Origin: Rhodovulum sulfidophilum
GTDB lineage: Bacteria > Pseudomonadota > Alphaproteobacteria > Rhodobacterales > Rhodobacteraceae
Direction of reading: 5' to 3'
Length of the DNA stretch: 64,000 nt
NCBI GenBank assembly: GCA_003241785.1
Contig: QFPW01000016.1
Span: forward strand, 62,001 to 126,000
The translations under genes were made by a program, and so were the position numbers. Below are positions 1 through 7,899 of the stretch, piece by piece (positions within the stretch are counted from its first letter, which is position 1; each line of letters begins with the position of its first letter). The notes below the pieces were generated by a model, which worked only from the letters and a program-made list of their open reading frames with translations, searched no databases and was not told the origin of the DNA.

Positions 1-913
1 GGCCCGGCTGGCCGTCGAGCGTCGTCACCCCGTCGAGCCAGGCGTCGAGCACGCCCGGATTGTCCTTCAGCCACTTCTCCGCCGCCGCGTCGGCGCTCAT
101 CTTCTCGTCGAGGATGTAGCTCATCATCAGGTCCTCGGCCGCGACGTCGAAGGCGAGGTTGCCGAGGAACCTGCCCACGTTCGGGCAGTCCGCCGCGTAG
201 CCCGGGCGGGTGTTGGTCAGCACCTCGGCCGCGCCGTCGTTCGGGCCGAAGACGTCGTCGCCGTCGGTGAGATAGGCCATCTCGAGGTTGACGTTCATCG
301 GATGCGGCCGCCAGCCGAAGAAGACGATCGGCTTGCCGGCGTTCGCCGCGCGCTTCACCTGCGCCAGCATCGCCTGCTCGCTCGATTCGACGAGGGTGAA
401 GTCCTTCAGCCCGAACTTGTCGCTCTCGATCATCTCCGAGATCGTCGCGTTGGCGCTGCTGCCCGCCTCGATCCCGTAGATCTTGCCGTCGAGCTCGTCG
501 GCGAATTTCGCGATATCGGCGTAGGTCCTGAGCCCCGCGTCATAGGCGGCCTTCGGGACCGCGAAGCCGATGACCGCGCCCGTGAGGTTGGTGCGCGGCA
601 CCTCGATCTTGCCCGCGTCGACCAGCGGCTTCTGGGTCGGCTCCTGCAGCGGCATCCAGTTGCCGAGGAAGATGTCGACGTCGCCGCGCGGCATCGCCTC
701 GTAGGTGACCGCGACCGACAGGATGTCGACCTTGGGCGCGTAGCCGAGGTTCCGGAGCACGAGCCCCGCCACGGCGGTGGTCGCCGAGATATCGGTCCAG
801 CCGACGTCCGAGAAGCTCGGCGCGGCGCAGGCCTCGCCGTCGGCCGCGCGGGCCGGAAGCGCGCCCAGGGCGACAGACAGGGCCAGCCCGGCGGCGAAAA
901 CGCGGTATGCCAT
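1..913 (-). CDS. choX: Choline-binding periplasmic protein of an ABC importer (ChoX-like), 3' end cut by window edge
   Basis: Periplasmic substrate-binding protein that would deliver choline to a ChoVW-type ABC importer. The frame starts at the ATG complementary to 911-913 and stays open to the window edge, so only a few C-terminal residues are missing. Residues 1-23 are a signal peptide ending PARA. The mature part follows the ChoX pattern closely: DVGWTDI near the N-terminus, FLGNWMP, KIYGIE, SSEQAMLAQV, FFGWRPHPMN, DDVFGPN and TLDG near the end. The Trp and Tyr residues that form the aromatic choline box in ChoX (GWTD, GNWMP, IYGIE, FGWRP) are all present. The permease and ATPase genes would lie outside the window on the left. 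Glycine betaine binding is the main alternative, but the aromatic set favours choline. Confidence 0.88.
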   Translation of the reverse strand, partial: MAYRVFAAGLALSVALGALPARAADGEACAAPSFSDVGWTDISATTAVAGLVLRNLGYAPKVDILSVAVTYEAMPRGDVDIFLGNWMPLQEPTQKPLVDAGKIEVPRTNLTGAVIGFAVPKAAYDAGLRTYADIAKFADELDGKIYGIEAGSSANATISEMIESDKFGLKDFTLVESSEQAMLAQVKRAANAGKPIVFFGWRPHPMNVNLEMAYLTDGDDVFGPNDGAAEVLTNTRPGYAADCPNVGRFLGNLAFDVAAEDLMMSYILDEKMSADAAAEKWLKDNPGVLDAWLDGVTTLDGQPG

Positions 914-1161
914 CTCAGCCTTCCTCCGTGTGGATCTCGTCCTCGGGGAAGGATAGGCGCTCCGACGCCGCGCACTTCGCGCGATGCGACGCCCGCTTGA
1001 CGGTTTCCGCACCGCTGGCGGGCGCTCCCTCGGCCCGGGGACATGCGCGCGCCTGTCCGCGCGCGGACTCCCGACCCGCGAGACGGCGGGGCACCTCGCC
1101 CGGCGCCGGCGCCGCTTCCCCCTTGCGCGCGCGGCCGTTCCGCCGGAGAACTCGGCCGGAG

Positions 1162-2355
1162 ATGCGATTCCTGCACGCGGCCGACCTGCACCTTGATTCA
1201 CCGCTGCGCTCCCAGGCGCTCCGCGATGCCGATTTCGCGCGCCGCCTGACGGGCACGTCGCGGCGGGTGCTCGGCCGGCTGGTCGACGCCGCGATCGAGC
1301 ACGAGGTGGCGGCGCTCCTGCTCGCCGGCGACATCTTCGATAACGGCGTCGGCGACGTGACGAGCCGGGCGGCGCTCGCGGCCGAGCTGCGCCGGCTCGG
1401 CAAGGCCGGGATACCGACCGTGATGATCCGGGGCAACCACGACGCGCTGCTCGACCACGCCCGCTACGGCCCGCTGGAGGAGGGGGTCACGCTCCTCGAC
1501 GCGGCGCGGCCGACCGTCCAGGTCGGAGACGCGGCGATCCACGGGCTCGGCTTCGAGGCGCGCCACGTCGCCGCCAGCCTGCTGCCGCGCTACCCGGCGC
1601 CCGAACGGGGGCGGATCAACCTCGGGCTCATGCACACCTCGCTCGGCGGGGCCGAGGGGCATGATCCCTACGCGCCCTGTTCGGAGGCCGACCTGCTCGG
1701 CCACGGCTACGATTACTGGGCGCTCGGCCACATCCACCGCCGGTTCGAGCGCCGGTCGGAGACCGCGCTCGCGGTGATGCCCGGCATCCCGCAGGGACGC
1801 CACGCGCGCGAGCCCGGCCGGGGCTCGGCGACGCTGGTCGAGATCGACGGCGGCGGGGTCCGGGCGCGCGAGATCCCGCTCGCCTCGGTGGTCTTCGAGA
1901 CGATCGAGCTCGACCTCGGCGGCGCGCGGAGCCTCGGCGAACGGGTCGAGGCGATCGGCAAGGCGCTCGCCGGCGCGGCGCGGCCCGGGGTCGAGGTCGC
2001 GGCGCGGCTCCGGCTGCGGGGCGCGGGCACGCTGGCGGCCGAGGCCGGGCTCGCCCGGCGGCTGGCGGAGGAGCGCTGCGAGGAGATCGAGGGCGTGCAC
2101 CTCGAGGCGGTCCGCCTCGCGCCCGCCGTCGCGCGGCCGGCCCCGGGCGTGGTCGCCGATCTCGCGGCGCTGATGCGCGCGGACGCGGACACGCCGGGCT
2201 TCCGCGACGCGGCGGCCGAGTTTCTCGACGAATGGCGGACGACCCTGCCGCCGGAGGTCGCCGATGCGCTCGACCCCGCGGAGCTCGACGCGCTGATCGA
2301 GGAAGGGCTCGAGGCGCTGATCCAGCGGCTTGGCGTCGAGGCGGGGCTCGGATGA
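1162..2355 (+). CDS. Metallophosphoesterase, SbcD/YhaO-like DNA exonuclease subunit
   Basis: A 397-residue calcineurin-like metallophosphoesterase, probably the nuclease subunit of an SbcCD/Mre11-Rad50-like DNA-end processing complex. The metal-binding motifs appear in order: DLHLDSP (residues 9-15), LLAGDIFDNG, IRGNHDA, LMHTSL and YWALGHIHRR. The ATG at 1162 is chosen because MRFLHAADLH is the usual N-terminus of the family; the open frame extends upstream without homology. The stop codon overlaps the start of the ATPase gene (ATGA at 2352-2355), so the two are translationally coupled. This pairing of a YhaO-type nuclease with a YhaN-type ATPase is known from Bacillus. Inferred role: recombination or repair, cytoplasmic. 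Confidence 0.87.
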   Translation: MRFLHAADLHLDSPLRSQALRDADFARRLTGTSRRVLGRLVDAAIEHEVAALLLAGDIFDNGVGDVTSRAALAAELRRLGKAGIPTVMIRGNHDALLDHARYGPLEEGVTLLDAARPTVQVGDAAIHGLGFEARHVAASLLPRYPAPERGRINLGLMHTSLGGAEGHDPYAPCSEADLLGHGYDYWALGHIHRRFERRSETALAVMPGIPQGRHAREPGRGSATLVEIDGGGVRAREIPLASVVFETIELDLGGARSLGERVEAIGKALAGAARPGVEVAARLRLRGAGTLAAEAGLARRLAEERCEEIEGVHLEAVRLAPAVARPAPGVVADLAALMRADADTPGFRDAAAEFLDEWRTTLPPEVADALDPAELDALIEEGLEALIQRLGVEAGLG

Positions 2356-5300
2356 GGCTGAACCGGCTCGATCTGATCCGCTACGGCCGCTTCCTCGACC
2401 GGACGCTCGATTTCGGACCGGCGCCCGCCGACGCGCCGGATGTCACGGTCGTCTACGGCGCCAACGAGGCGGGCAAGAGCACCGCCTTCACCGCCTGGCT
2501 CGACCTGCTCTTCGGTTTCCAGGGTGGCGCGCCCTATGCCTTCCGCTTCGACCGCAAGGAGCTCCTCGTCGGCGCCGAGCTCGATACGCCGGACGGAATC
2601 CAGACGCTGCGGCGCACGGCGGCGACCACCGGCTCGCTGATCGACGCCAATGGCCACGCCGTGGCCGAGCAGCGCGTTTCGCGCTGGCTGCGCGGCCTCG
2701 ACCGCGAGGCCTACCGCACGCGCTTCTCGCTCAACGACCATATCCTGCGCGAGGGCGGCAAGGAGATCGCCCAGGCGCAGGGCGACCTTGGCCAGCTCCT
2801 GCACGCGGGAAGCTCCGGCCTCTCCGGTCTCTCCGAGGCGCTGGCCCGGGTCGAGGCCGAGGTCGCCGAGTTCCACAAGAAGGGCGGGCGCAAGACCGAG
2901 GCCGCCATGGGTCGCAACCGGCTGCGCGAGCTCGACGCCGAGCTGCGCGCCGCGCGGCTCGACCCGCGCGCGTTCGACCGGCTCGCGAAGGCCCGCGACG
3001 ACGCCGAGACCGCCTTCGAGGCCGCGGGCGTCGCGCTCGCGACGGCGCGCCACGCTCTCCGGCTGCGCGAGGCCGCCGACGCGCGGCGCGGCCGCGCGCG
3101 GGAGATCGCGGCGGCGCGGCGCGGGCTCGCGGACTATCCCGACGGCCCGGACCTGCCGGCGGAGGCGGTGTCGCGCGTCGCGCGGGCGGCGCAGAGGCGC
3201 GCCGATCTCGCGGCGAAGGAGGCGCGGGCGCGCGCGGAGGTCCTCGCCGCGCGCGCGGCGCTCGACGGGCTCCGGGGCGATCCCGAGGGCGAGGCGATCG
3301 CGGCGCATCTCGAAACCGTCGAGGCGGCGGTCTTCGGCGAGGGCGAGCCGCTCCTGCCCCGGGCGCAGACGGCGCTCGCGGATCTGGAGAAGCGGCGCGC
3401 CGAGCGCGGCGAGATCGCCGCGCGGATGGAGGCCCTCGCGGTCCGCCTCGCCGGGCCCGGCGCCGATCCCGCCTCCGTGGCGCTGCCCGCGGCCGCGCTC
3501 GAGGAGCTGCGCCGCGCCGCCGGGGAGGTGGCAACGGCGGCGGCCGCGCTCGAGGGCGAGATCCGGGCGCGGACCGGGGCCGAGGCCGGGCTCGGCCCGG
3601 CCGTGGAGGCGCCCCCGGGGCTCGCGCGGCTGGAGGAGGCGGTCGCGGACTGGCACCGCGCGCCGAACCTGGACGAGGCGCTGGCCGCCGCCCGCGCGGC
3701 CGAGGACGAGCTGCGCGACGCGACCGCCGGCCTGCCGCCGGACTGGCCCGCGGCGGTCGCGGCGGGCCTGCCCGAGATCGCCGAGATCGACGCGGTGACC
3801 GAGCCCTTTCACGAGGCGGCGCGCCGCCGCGCCGCGCGGGCCGAGCGGGCCGCGGAGGCGGCGGAGGACTGGGAGCGCGCCGAGGCCGACCGCGCCGAAC
3901 AGGCGTCCCGGCCGGACCTGGTGCCTGGCGCGCGCGTGGCCGAGGCCCGCGCCGGCCGCGACGCGGCCTGGAGCGCGCATCGCGCGGCGCTGAACGCGCC
4001 CACGGCGGAGGCGTTCGAGCAGGCCATGCGCGCCGATGACGCGGCGCGCGAGGGCTACGCCGCGGCGGCGGAGAGCCGGACCCGGCTCGCCCAGGCGACG
4101 GAGACGGCGGCGCGACTGAGGGCCGTGCGCGACCGCGCCGCCGCCGCGCTCGCGGCGGCCGGCGCCGACCTCGCTGCGGCTTCGACGGCGGTCGCCGCGC
4201 TGGCGGCGCGCTTCGGCCTGCCCGCGACCGCGCCCGCCGACGCGCTCCGCCAGCGCCGCGACCGGCTCGCCGCCGCCGCGCTGGCCGCCGGGCGGGCCGA
4301 GGCGCGGCGCTCGGTCCTGGCGGCGCGGCGGGACACGCGGGCCGCCGCGCTCGCGGCGCTGCGAGACGCGCTCGGCGGAGAGGGCGAGGGCGTCGCGGAG
4401 ACCGGCCTGCCGGCCATCGCCGAACAGGCGATACGGGACCTGCGGGCGCGGAAGGCGACGGCGGATGCCTGGCGCGAGGCGCGCAAGACGATCGAGGGAA
4501 TGAAGGCGTCCGAGGCGCGGGCGGCGCGGGAGCTCGCGGCTTGCGAGGCGGCGCTCGCGGCCCGGACCGCCGGCCTCTGGTGCGCGGGGGCCGACGCGAC
4601 CCGCCTGCTCGCCGCGCTGCCGGCGCTCGAGGAGCTGGCGGGCCGCGCGGCCGAGCACGCGCGGATCGACCACCGGATCCGCGCGATGGAGGGGGCGATC
4701 GAGACCTTCGGCGCGGTGTCGCGGGAGCTGCGCGCATTGCTCGGCCTGCCCGAGGCGGCGTCGCCGGCCGAATTGCTCGCCGCCGCGCGGCGCCGCGCCG
4801 CCGAGGCGGAGGCGCGCGACGCGGCGGCGGAGCGGGAGGGCGCGGCCCGCGAGATCGCGGGGCTCCTCGCCGGGCAGGGCGGCGCGGAGGACGGCGATCC
4901 GACCGAGCGCGTCAACCTGCTCGCCCGGCGGGACGCGCTGCGCGGCCAGCTCGCCGCCGCCGAGCAGGCTTACGCCGAGGCGGCGGGCGGGTTCGATCCC
5001 GCCGCGCTCGTCGCCGAGGAGGCCGAGGAGGATCCGATCCGGACCGAGACGCTGCGCGAACGGGTCGAAGAGGCGGAGCGGCTGCGCGACGATGCCCTGG
5101 CGCGGCGGGTCGCGGCGCGGGCCGCGCTCGACACCGCGCTCGCGGGCGAGGGCGGGCTCGCCCCCGACCAGGAACGCGCGGCGCTGGTCGAGCGGCTGCG
5201 CCAATCCGCGCGCGAGGCGGCGGCGCGGCATTTCGGCCTGCTCGCCGCGCGGAGCGCGCTGCGCCGGTTCCGGCAGGAGCACCGCGGCCTGATGCTCGAG

Positions 5301-5684
5301 GCGACGGAGCAGGCCTTCGCGCATGTCACCGCCGGCGCCTGGCCCCGGCTCGACACCCGGACGCAGGGCGCGGGGGAGCATCTGGTCGGGGTCCGCGACG
5401 GCGAGCCGGTGGCCGTCAGCGCGATGTCGACCGGAACGCAGGGCCAGCTCTATCTCGCGCTGCGCGTCGCGGGCCACGCCGCCTTCGTCGCCGAGCACGG
5501 CCCGCTCCCCTTCGTGACCGACGACATCCACGAGACCTTCGACGACGATCGCGCGCGCGCGGCGCTGGAGCTCACCGGGGTGATGGGGCGACGCGGGCAG
5601 GCGATCCTCTTCACCCATCACCGCCATCTCGTGGACCTCGCCCGCGCCGCGCTGCCCGGCGTCCGGGTCATCAAGCTCGGCTAG
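2352..5684 (+). CDS. YhaN-like SMC/Rad50-type AAA ATPase
   Basis: A 1110-residue partner of the upstream nuclease. The N-terminus carries the ATP-binding head with Walker A GANEAGKST (about residues 36-44) and the RYGRF segment typical of YhaN and SbcC proteins. The middle, about 700 residues, is Ala/Arg/Glu-rich, consistent with long coiled coils. The C-terminal head holds a signature-like SAMSTGTQGQLYLALR, Walker B PFVTDDIHETFDDDR and a switch-His segment FTHHRHL. It starts within the ATGA overlap with the nuclease gene. Its TAG stop (5682-5684) lies inside the CTAG at which an IS5-family element inserted, so the protein is intact but any natural terminator was pushed about 2.2 kb downstream. 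Confidence 0.87.
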   Translation: MRLNRLDLIRYGRFLDRTLDFGPAPADAPDVTVVYGANEAGKSTAFTAWLDLLFGFQGGAPYAFRFDRKELLVGAELDTPDGIQTLRRTAATTGSLIDANGHAVAEQRVSRWLRGLDREAYRTRFSLNDHILREGGKEIAQAQGDLGQLLHAGSSGLSGLSEALARVEAEVAEFHKKGGRKTEAAMGRNRLRELDAELRAARLDPRAFDRLAKARDDAETAFEAAGVALATARHALRLREAADARRGRAREIAAARRGLADYPDGPDLPAEAVSRVARAAQRRADLAAKEARARAEVLAARAALDGLRGDPEGEAIAAHLETVEAAVFGEGEPLLPRAQTALADLEKRRAERGEIAARMEALAVRLAGPGADPASVALPAAALEELRRAAGEVATAAAALEGEIRARTGAEAGLGPAVEAPPGLARLEEAVADWHRAPNLDEALAAARAAEDELRDATAGLPPDWPAAVAAGLPEIAEIDAVTEPFHEAARRRAARAERAAEAAEDWERAEADRAEQASRPDLVPGARVAEARAGRDAAWSAHRAALNAPTAEAFEQAMRADDAAREGYAAAAESRTRLAQATETAARLRAVRDRAAAALAAAGADLAAASTAVAALAARFGLPATAPADALRQRRDRLAAAALAAGRAEARRSVLAARRDTRAAALAALRDALGGEGEGVAETGLPAIAEQAIRDLRARKATADAWREARKTIEGMKASEARAARELAACEAALAARTAGLWCAGADATRLLAALPALEELAGRAAEHARIDHRIRAMEGAIETFGAVSRELRALLGLPEAASPAELLAAARRRAAEAEARDAAAEREGAAREIAGLLAGQGGAEDGDPTERVNLLARRDALRGQLAAAEQAYAEAAGGFDPAALVAEEAEEDPIRTETLRERVEEAERLRDDALARRVAARAALDTALAGEGGLAPDQERAALVERLRQSAREAAARHFGLLAARSALRRFRQEHRGLMLEATEQAFAHVTAGAWPRLDTRTQGAGEHLVGVRDGEPVAVSAMSTGTQGQLYLALRVAGHAAFVAEHGPLPFVTDDIHETFDDDRARAALELTGVMGRRGQAILFTHHRHLVDLARAALPGVRVIKLG

Positions 5685-6152
5685 GCAGCGGACTCGTAAG
5701 CCAGCGATCCAGATTCGAGTTGCGACGAGCTTGAGGGCTGCGAGGAAGTTATCGGGTCGTCGGTCATAGCGGGTGGCGAGACCCCGGAACTGTTTGATCC
5801 GGTTGAAGAAGCGCTCGACGAGATTGCGTTGCCGGTACACCCAGGGCGAAAAGGCGAAGCTTCTCTTTCGGATGACACGCGGCGGAATTGACACGCGGCG
5901 GAATGTTGGCCCAGGCGCCGCGCTCGGCCGCGAGGGCGCGGATGGCGTCGGTATCGTAGGCGCGGTCGGCGATCAGCGTCGCGCCCGGGGCGAGGTCTTC
6001 GAGCAAATCCGCCGCGACGGGCGAGTCACCCGCCTGACCCGGGGTGAGGATGAGGCGGATCGGACGCCCCTCGGCATCGACGAGCGCGTGGATTTTCGTC
6101 GTCAGCCCGCCCCGGGACCGTCCCATGCGACCATCGTCTCCCCTGGCCCCCT
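5681..6152 (-). pseudogene. IS5-family transposase, C-terminal part (frameshifted)
   Basis: Second segment of the split DDE transposase, read on the minus strand. It begins KGARGDDGRMGRSRGGLTTK and includes the second catalytic Asp in IADRAYD. After WANIPPRV the frame is lost at a 16-bp tandem duplication. It resumes in another frame with the Y-R-E-K signature YRQRNLVERFFNRIKQF and RYDRRPDNFLAALKL. A further one-base shift after TRIWIA gives the normal family ending AYESAA, whose TAG stop (complement of 5681-5683) comes from the CTAG target. The product cannot be functional as it stands. Confidence 0.83.
5873..5904. repeat. Perfect 16-bp tandem duplication inside the IS5-family transposase
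   Basis: The 16-base unit TGACACGCGGCGGAAT occurs twice back to back (5873-5888 and 5889-5904). On the coding (minus) strand, removing one copy restores the family sequence NIPPRV-IRKRSFAFSP. Sixteen is not a multiple of three, so the duplication itself causes the frameshift. Confidence 0.95.
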
Positions 6153-6159
6153 TTTATGG

Positions 6160-6171
6160 ATGGCCCGCCCC
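6160..6171 (+). repeat. IS1111 left subterminal inverted repeat
   Basis: ATGGCCCGCCCC, exact reverse complement of the right repeat at 7478-7489. It lies 7 bp inside the inferred left end. Confidence 0.9.
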
Positions 6172-6224
6172 TCCCGCCGGCGCCTGTGTAGGATGTCGAC
6201 GTCCAAAGGAGGAAGGAGCGAACC

Positions 6225-7240
6225 ATGAGAATAGCGATCCTCGGCATCGACCTGGGCAAGAACAGCTGCAGCATCGTCGGTCTTGACGCCGGTGGGGCGG
6301 TGAAGGTGCGTCGGCGGATGCGCCGTGACGGGGTGATAGCATTCGCCGCGAGGCTGCCACCCTGCGCGGTGGCGATGGAAGCGTGCTGCGGCGCCCACCA
6401 CATGGGGCGGTCGTTGGCGGCGCTGGGTCACGAGGTTCGGCTTATGTCGCCGGAGTACGTACGGCCCTACGTGAAGGCCCAGAAGAACGATGACCGCGAT
6501 GCCGAGGCGATCGCGGAAGCGGCGACCCGGCCCACCATGCGCTTCGTCGAACTCAAGAGCGAGGAGCAACTCGACGTGCAGACGCTGCATCGGGTGCGCG
6601 ACCGTCTGGTCGGCGAACGCACCTCCCTGACCAACCAGATCAGGAGCCTTCTGCTGGAGCGCAGGCATGTAGTGGCACAGGGGCACGCCCGCTTGCGCCG
6701 CCTGCTCGGCGAATTGCTTGAGCCTGGCGCGGGCGCGTTGAGCTCACGCATGGCTTTCCTGCTCAGGGACATGAGAACCCGCTGGGAGGAACTGGACCGC
6801 CGTATCGCCGCCTTTGACGCCGAGTTCGCAACCATGGCGACCGCGCCCGGCGACTGACAAGCATTCCCGGCATCGGCGCGCTGAACGCCACAGCCCTGGT
6901 AGCCGCGGTCGGCGGCGCGGCGACCTTCGAAAAGGGGCGCGACCTCGCCGCGTGGCTCGGTCTCGTACCCCGCCAGGCCACTACCGGGGGACGGCCCAAG
7001 CTCCTCGGGATCACGAAGCGCGGCAGCCGGTATCTTCGCAAGATGCTGATCCAGGGAGCCCGATCCGCGATGCCGTCACTGGCCAGGAGTGACACGGCGG
7101 TCGGCTCCTGGCTGCGAGCACTTATCGCCCGCGCCCATCCCAACGTCGCCGTCGTCGCCCTGGCCGCGAAGATGGCCCGCACCGTCTGGGCGCTGCTTCG
7201 CCATGGACGGATTTATGAGACCATCTCGATGCGGGCATGA
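6225..7240 (+). pseudogene. IS1111-group DEDD transposase, broken by a -1 frameshift
   Basis: The recombinase is split over two frames. The first (6225-6857) encodes the RuvC-like DEDD domain: GIDLGKNSCSIVGLD with the first Asp, AMEACCGAHHMGR with the Glu, KNDDRDAEAIAEAA with the last Asps, then the coiled middle region. It stops at TGA 6855-6857. The other frame continues the normal sequence as RRLTSIPGIGALNATALV, AAWLGLVPRQATTGG, RYLRKMLIQGARSAM (with the likely catalytic Ser) and ends at 7240. The second frame has a stop at 6815-6817, so the shift lies between 6818 and 6854. A single missing base there would explain it. IS110-family transposases are normally one ORF, so decay is more likely than programmed frameshifting. 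Confidence 0.85.
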
Positions 7241-7492
7241 CGAATCCGCGGCCGGCGAACACCTTGCCGGACGCGCCAAACTGCGAGTGGTGAAAGGAAG
7301 ATGGCCTGACAGTCGATCGGTGTTTCGAAAGCCTCCGGCGAAAAATGGCCCTCGAGGCCGGCCCTTTTATGAGGATCGGAACGCGCGGATCTCCATCTTG
7401 GCGGAGGCCATCGTGCCGACATGCCGGATACGTTTGTGCAGACTGCTCACGTCGTCACCCAATCGGCGCTTGCAACCGGGGCGGGCCATACG
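7241..7492 (+). ncRNA. Candidate bridge/seek guide RNA region of the IS1111 element
   Basis: Non-coding 3' segment of the element, the position from which IS1111-group elements express their guide RNA (established for the family). Two matches support it directly. CCCTTTTATG at 7362-7371 is identical to the left junction at 6149-6158 (target plus left end). ATACGTTTG at 7428-7436 is identical to the right junction at 7488-7496 (right end plus target), followed by a further partial match (GC after one mismatch). Such copies of target and donor sequence are what guide loops would contain. The exact RNA ends and fold were not determined. Confidence 0.65.
7478..7489 (-). repeat. IS1111 right subterminal inverted repeat
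   Basis: GGGGCGGGCCAT, exact reverse complement of the left repeat at 6160-6171. It lies 3 bp inside the inferred right end. Confidence 0.9.
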
Positions 7493-7811
7493 TTTGAGCC
7501 GCGCCATGCTGATGGACGCGGACGCAGGAGCTGTCGATCATCACGATGTCGCCGTCATAGGCTGCCAAGACGGCGGCGAGCAGGCGATCCCAGACCCCCG
7601 CGGCCCGCCAGCGCGTGAAGCGACTGTAGAGCGTCGTGCGCGGGCCATAGCGCTCCGGCACGTCGCGCCACGGCGCGCCCGTGCGAAAGCGCCAGAGAAT
7701 GCCGTTGATCACCCGCCGGTCATCGACGCGCGCGACACCCCGCGGCTTGTTCGGACGTCCGTCAATTCGTGGCGTCGCATTCATCCCTCCGTTTTCCGAG
7801 GGATGAATCAC
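7493..7811 (-). pseudogene. IS5-family transposase, N-terminal part (split)
   Basis: First segment of the split transposase, read on the minus strand. Visible family features are RRVINGILWRFRTGAPWRDVPERYG, with the conserved GAPWRDLPERYG-like block, then SRFTRWRAAGVWDRLL and the first catalytic Asp in IDSSCVRVHQHG. The frame is cut at the IS1111 insertion after GAAQ. The start is uncertain: GTG at 7811 is the earliest obvious start codon in frame, and the open frame continues a little further towards the right terminus. The rest of the protein is at 5681-6152. Confidence 0.83.
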
Positions 7812-7899
7812 AACGCGCGAGAACAGGGAATCCCATTTATGGGGCCGCGCCCTAGCGGCGCCGGTTGCCCGGCTCCGGCGGGCGGGCTATGCCTCGGCC

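Larger units (their letters stand above)
6153..7492 (+). mobile_element. IS1111-group insertion sequence (IS110 family), nested in the IS5-family element
   Basis: A 1340-bp element with its transposase on the plus strand. The borders are set by 12-bp perfect subterminal inverted repeats (6160-6171 and 7478-7489) lying 7 bp from the left and 3 bp from the right end, which is the diagnostic geometry of the IS1111 group. Excising exactly 6153-7492 rejoins the host transposase in frame (CTCAAAAGGGG on its coding strand) without target duplication. A 252-bp non-coding segment follows the transposase, where this group encodes its guide RNA. The transposase is frameshifted, so this copy is probably immobile unless helped in trans. 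Confidence 0.9.
5685..7851 (-). mobile_element. IS5-family insertion sequence (IS427/IS1031-like), split by an IS1111-group element
   Basis: Without the nested element this IS is 827 bp, in the usual range for two-ORF IS5-family elements. The ends are placed by CTAG on both sides (5681-5684 and 7852-7855, a possible 4-bp target duplication) and by imperfect terminal inverted repeats: reading inward, the right end begins GGCGCGGCCCCATAA and the left end GCAGCGGACTCGTAA. The transposase runs on the minus strand. Joining 7493 to 6152 restores an uninterrupted frame through the insertion point (HGAAQ-KGARGDDGRMGRSRGG), which proves one element was split. It is degenerate: a 16-bp tandem duplication and a further one-base shift break the transposase. 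Confidence 0.85.

Noticed and set aside
1713..5894. Very long open frame on the minus strand, antisense to the nuclease and ATPase genes
   Set aside because: Its N-terminal part is the IS5-family transposase end; the rest is Arg/Ala/Gly-rich shadow of well-supported plus-strand genes in GC-rich DNA.
6225..7240. Programmed -1 frameshifting in the IS1111 transposase
   Set aside because: IS110-family transposases are single ORFs, and no clear slippery heptamer with a downstream structure was seen; a base deletion is simpler.
5681..7855. Composite transposon carrying cargo genes
   Set aside because: The two IS5-family segments are halves of one element, not two copies flanking cargo; the only content is the nested IS1111.
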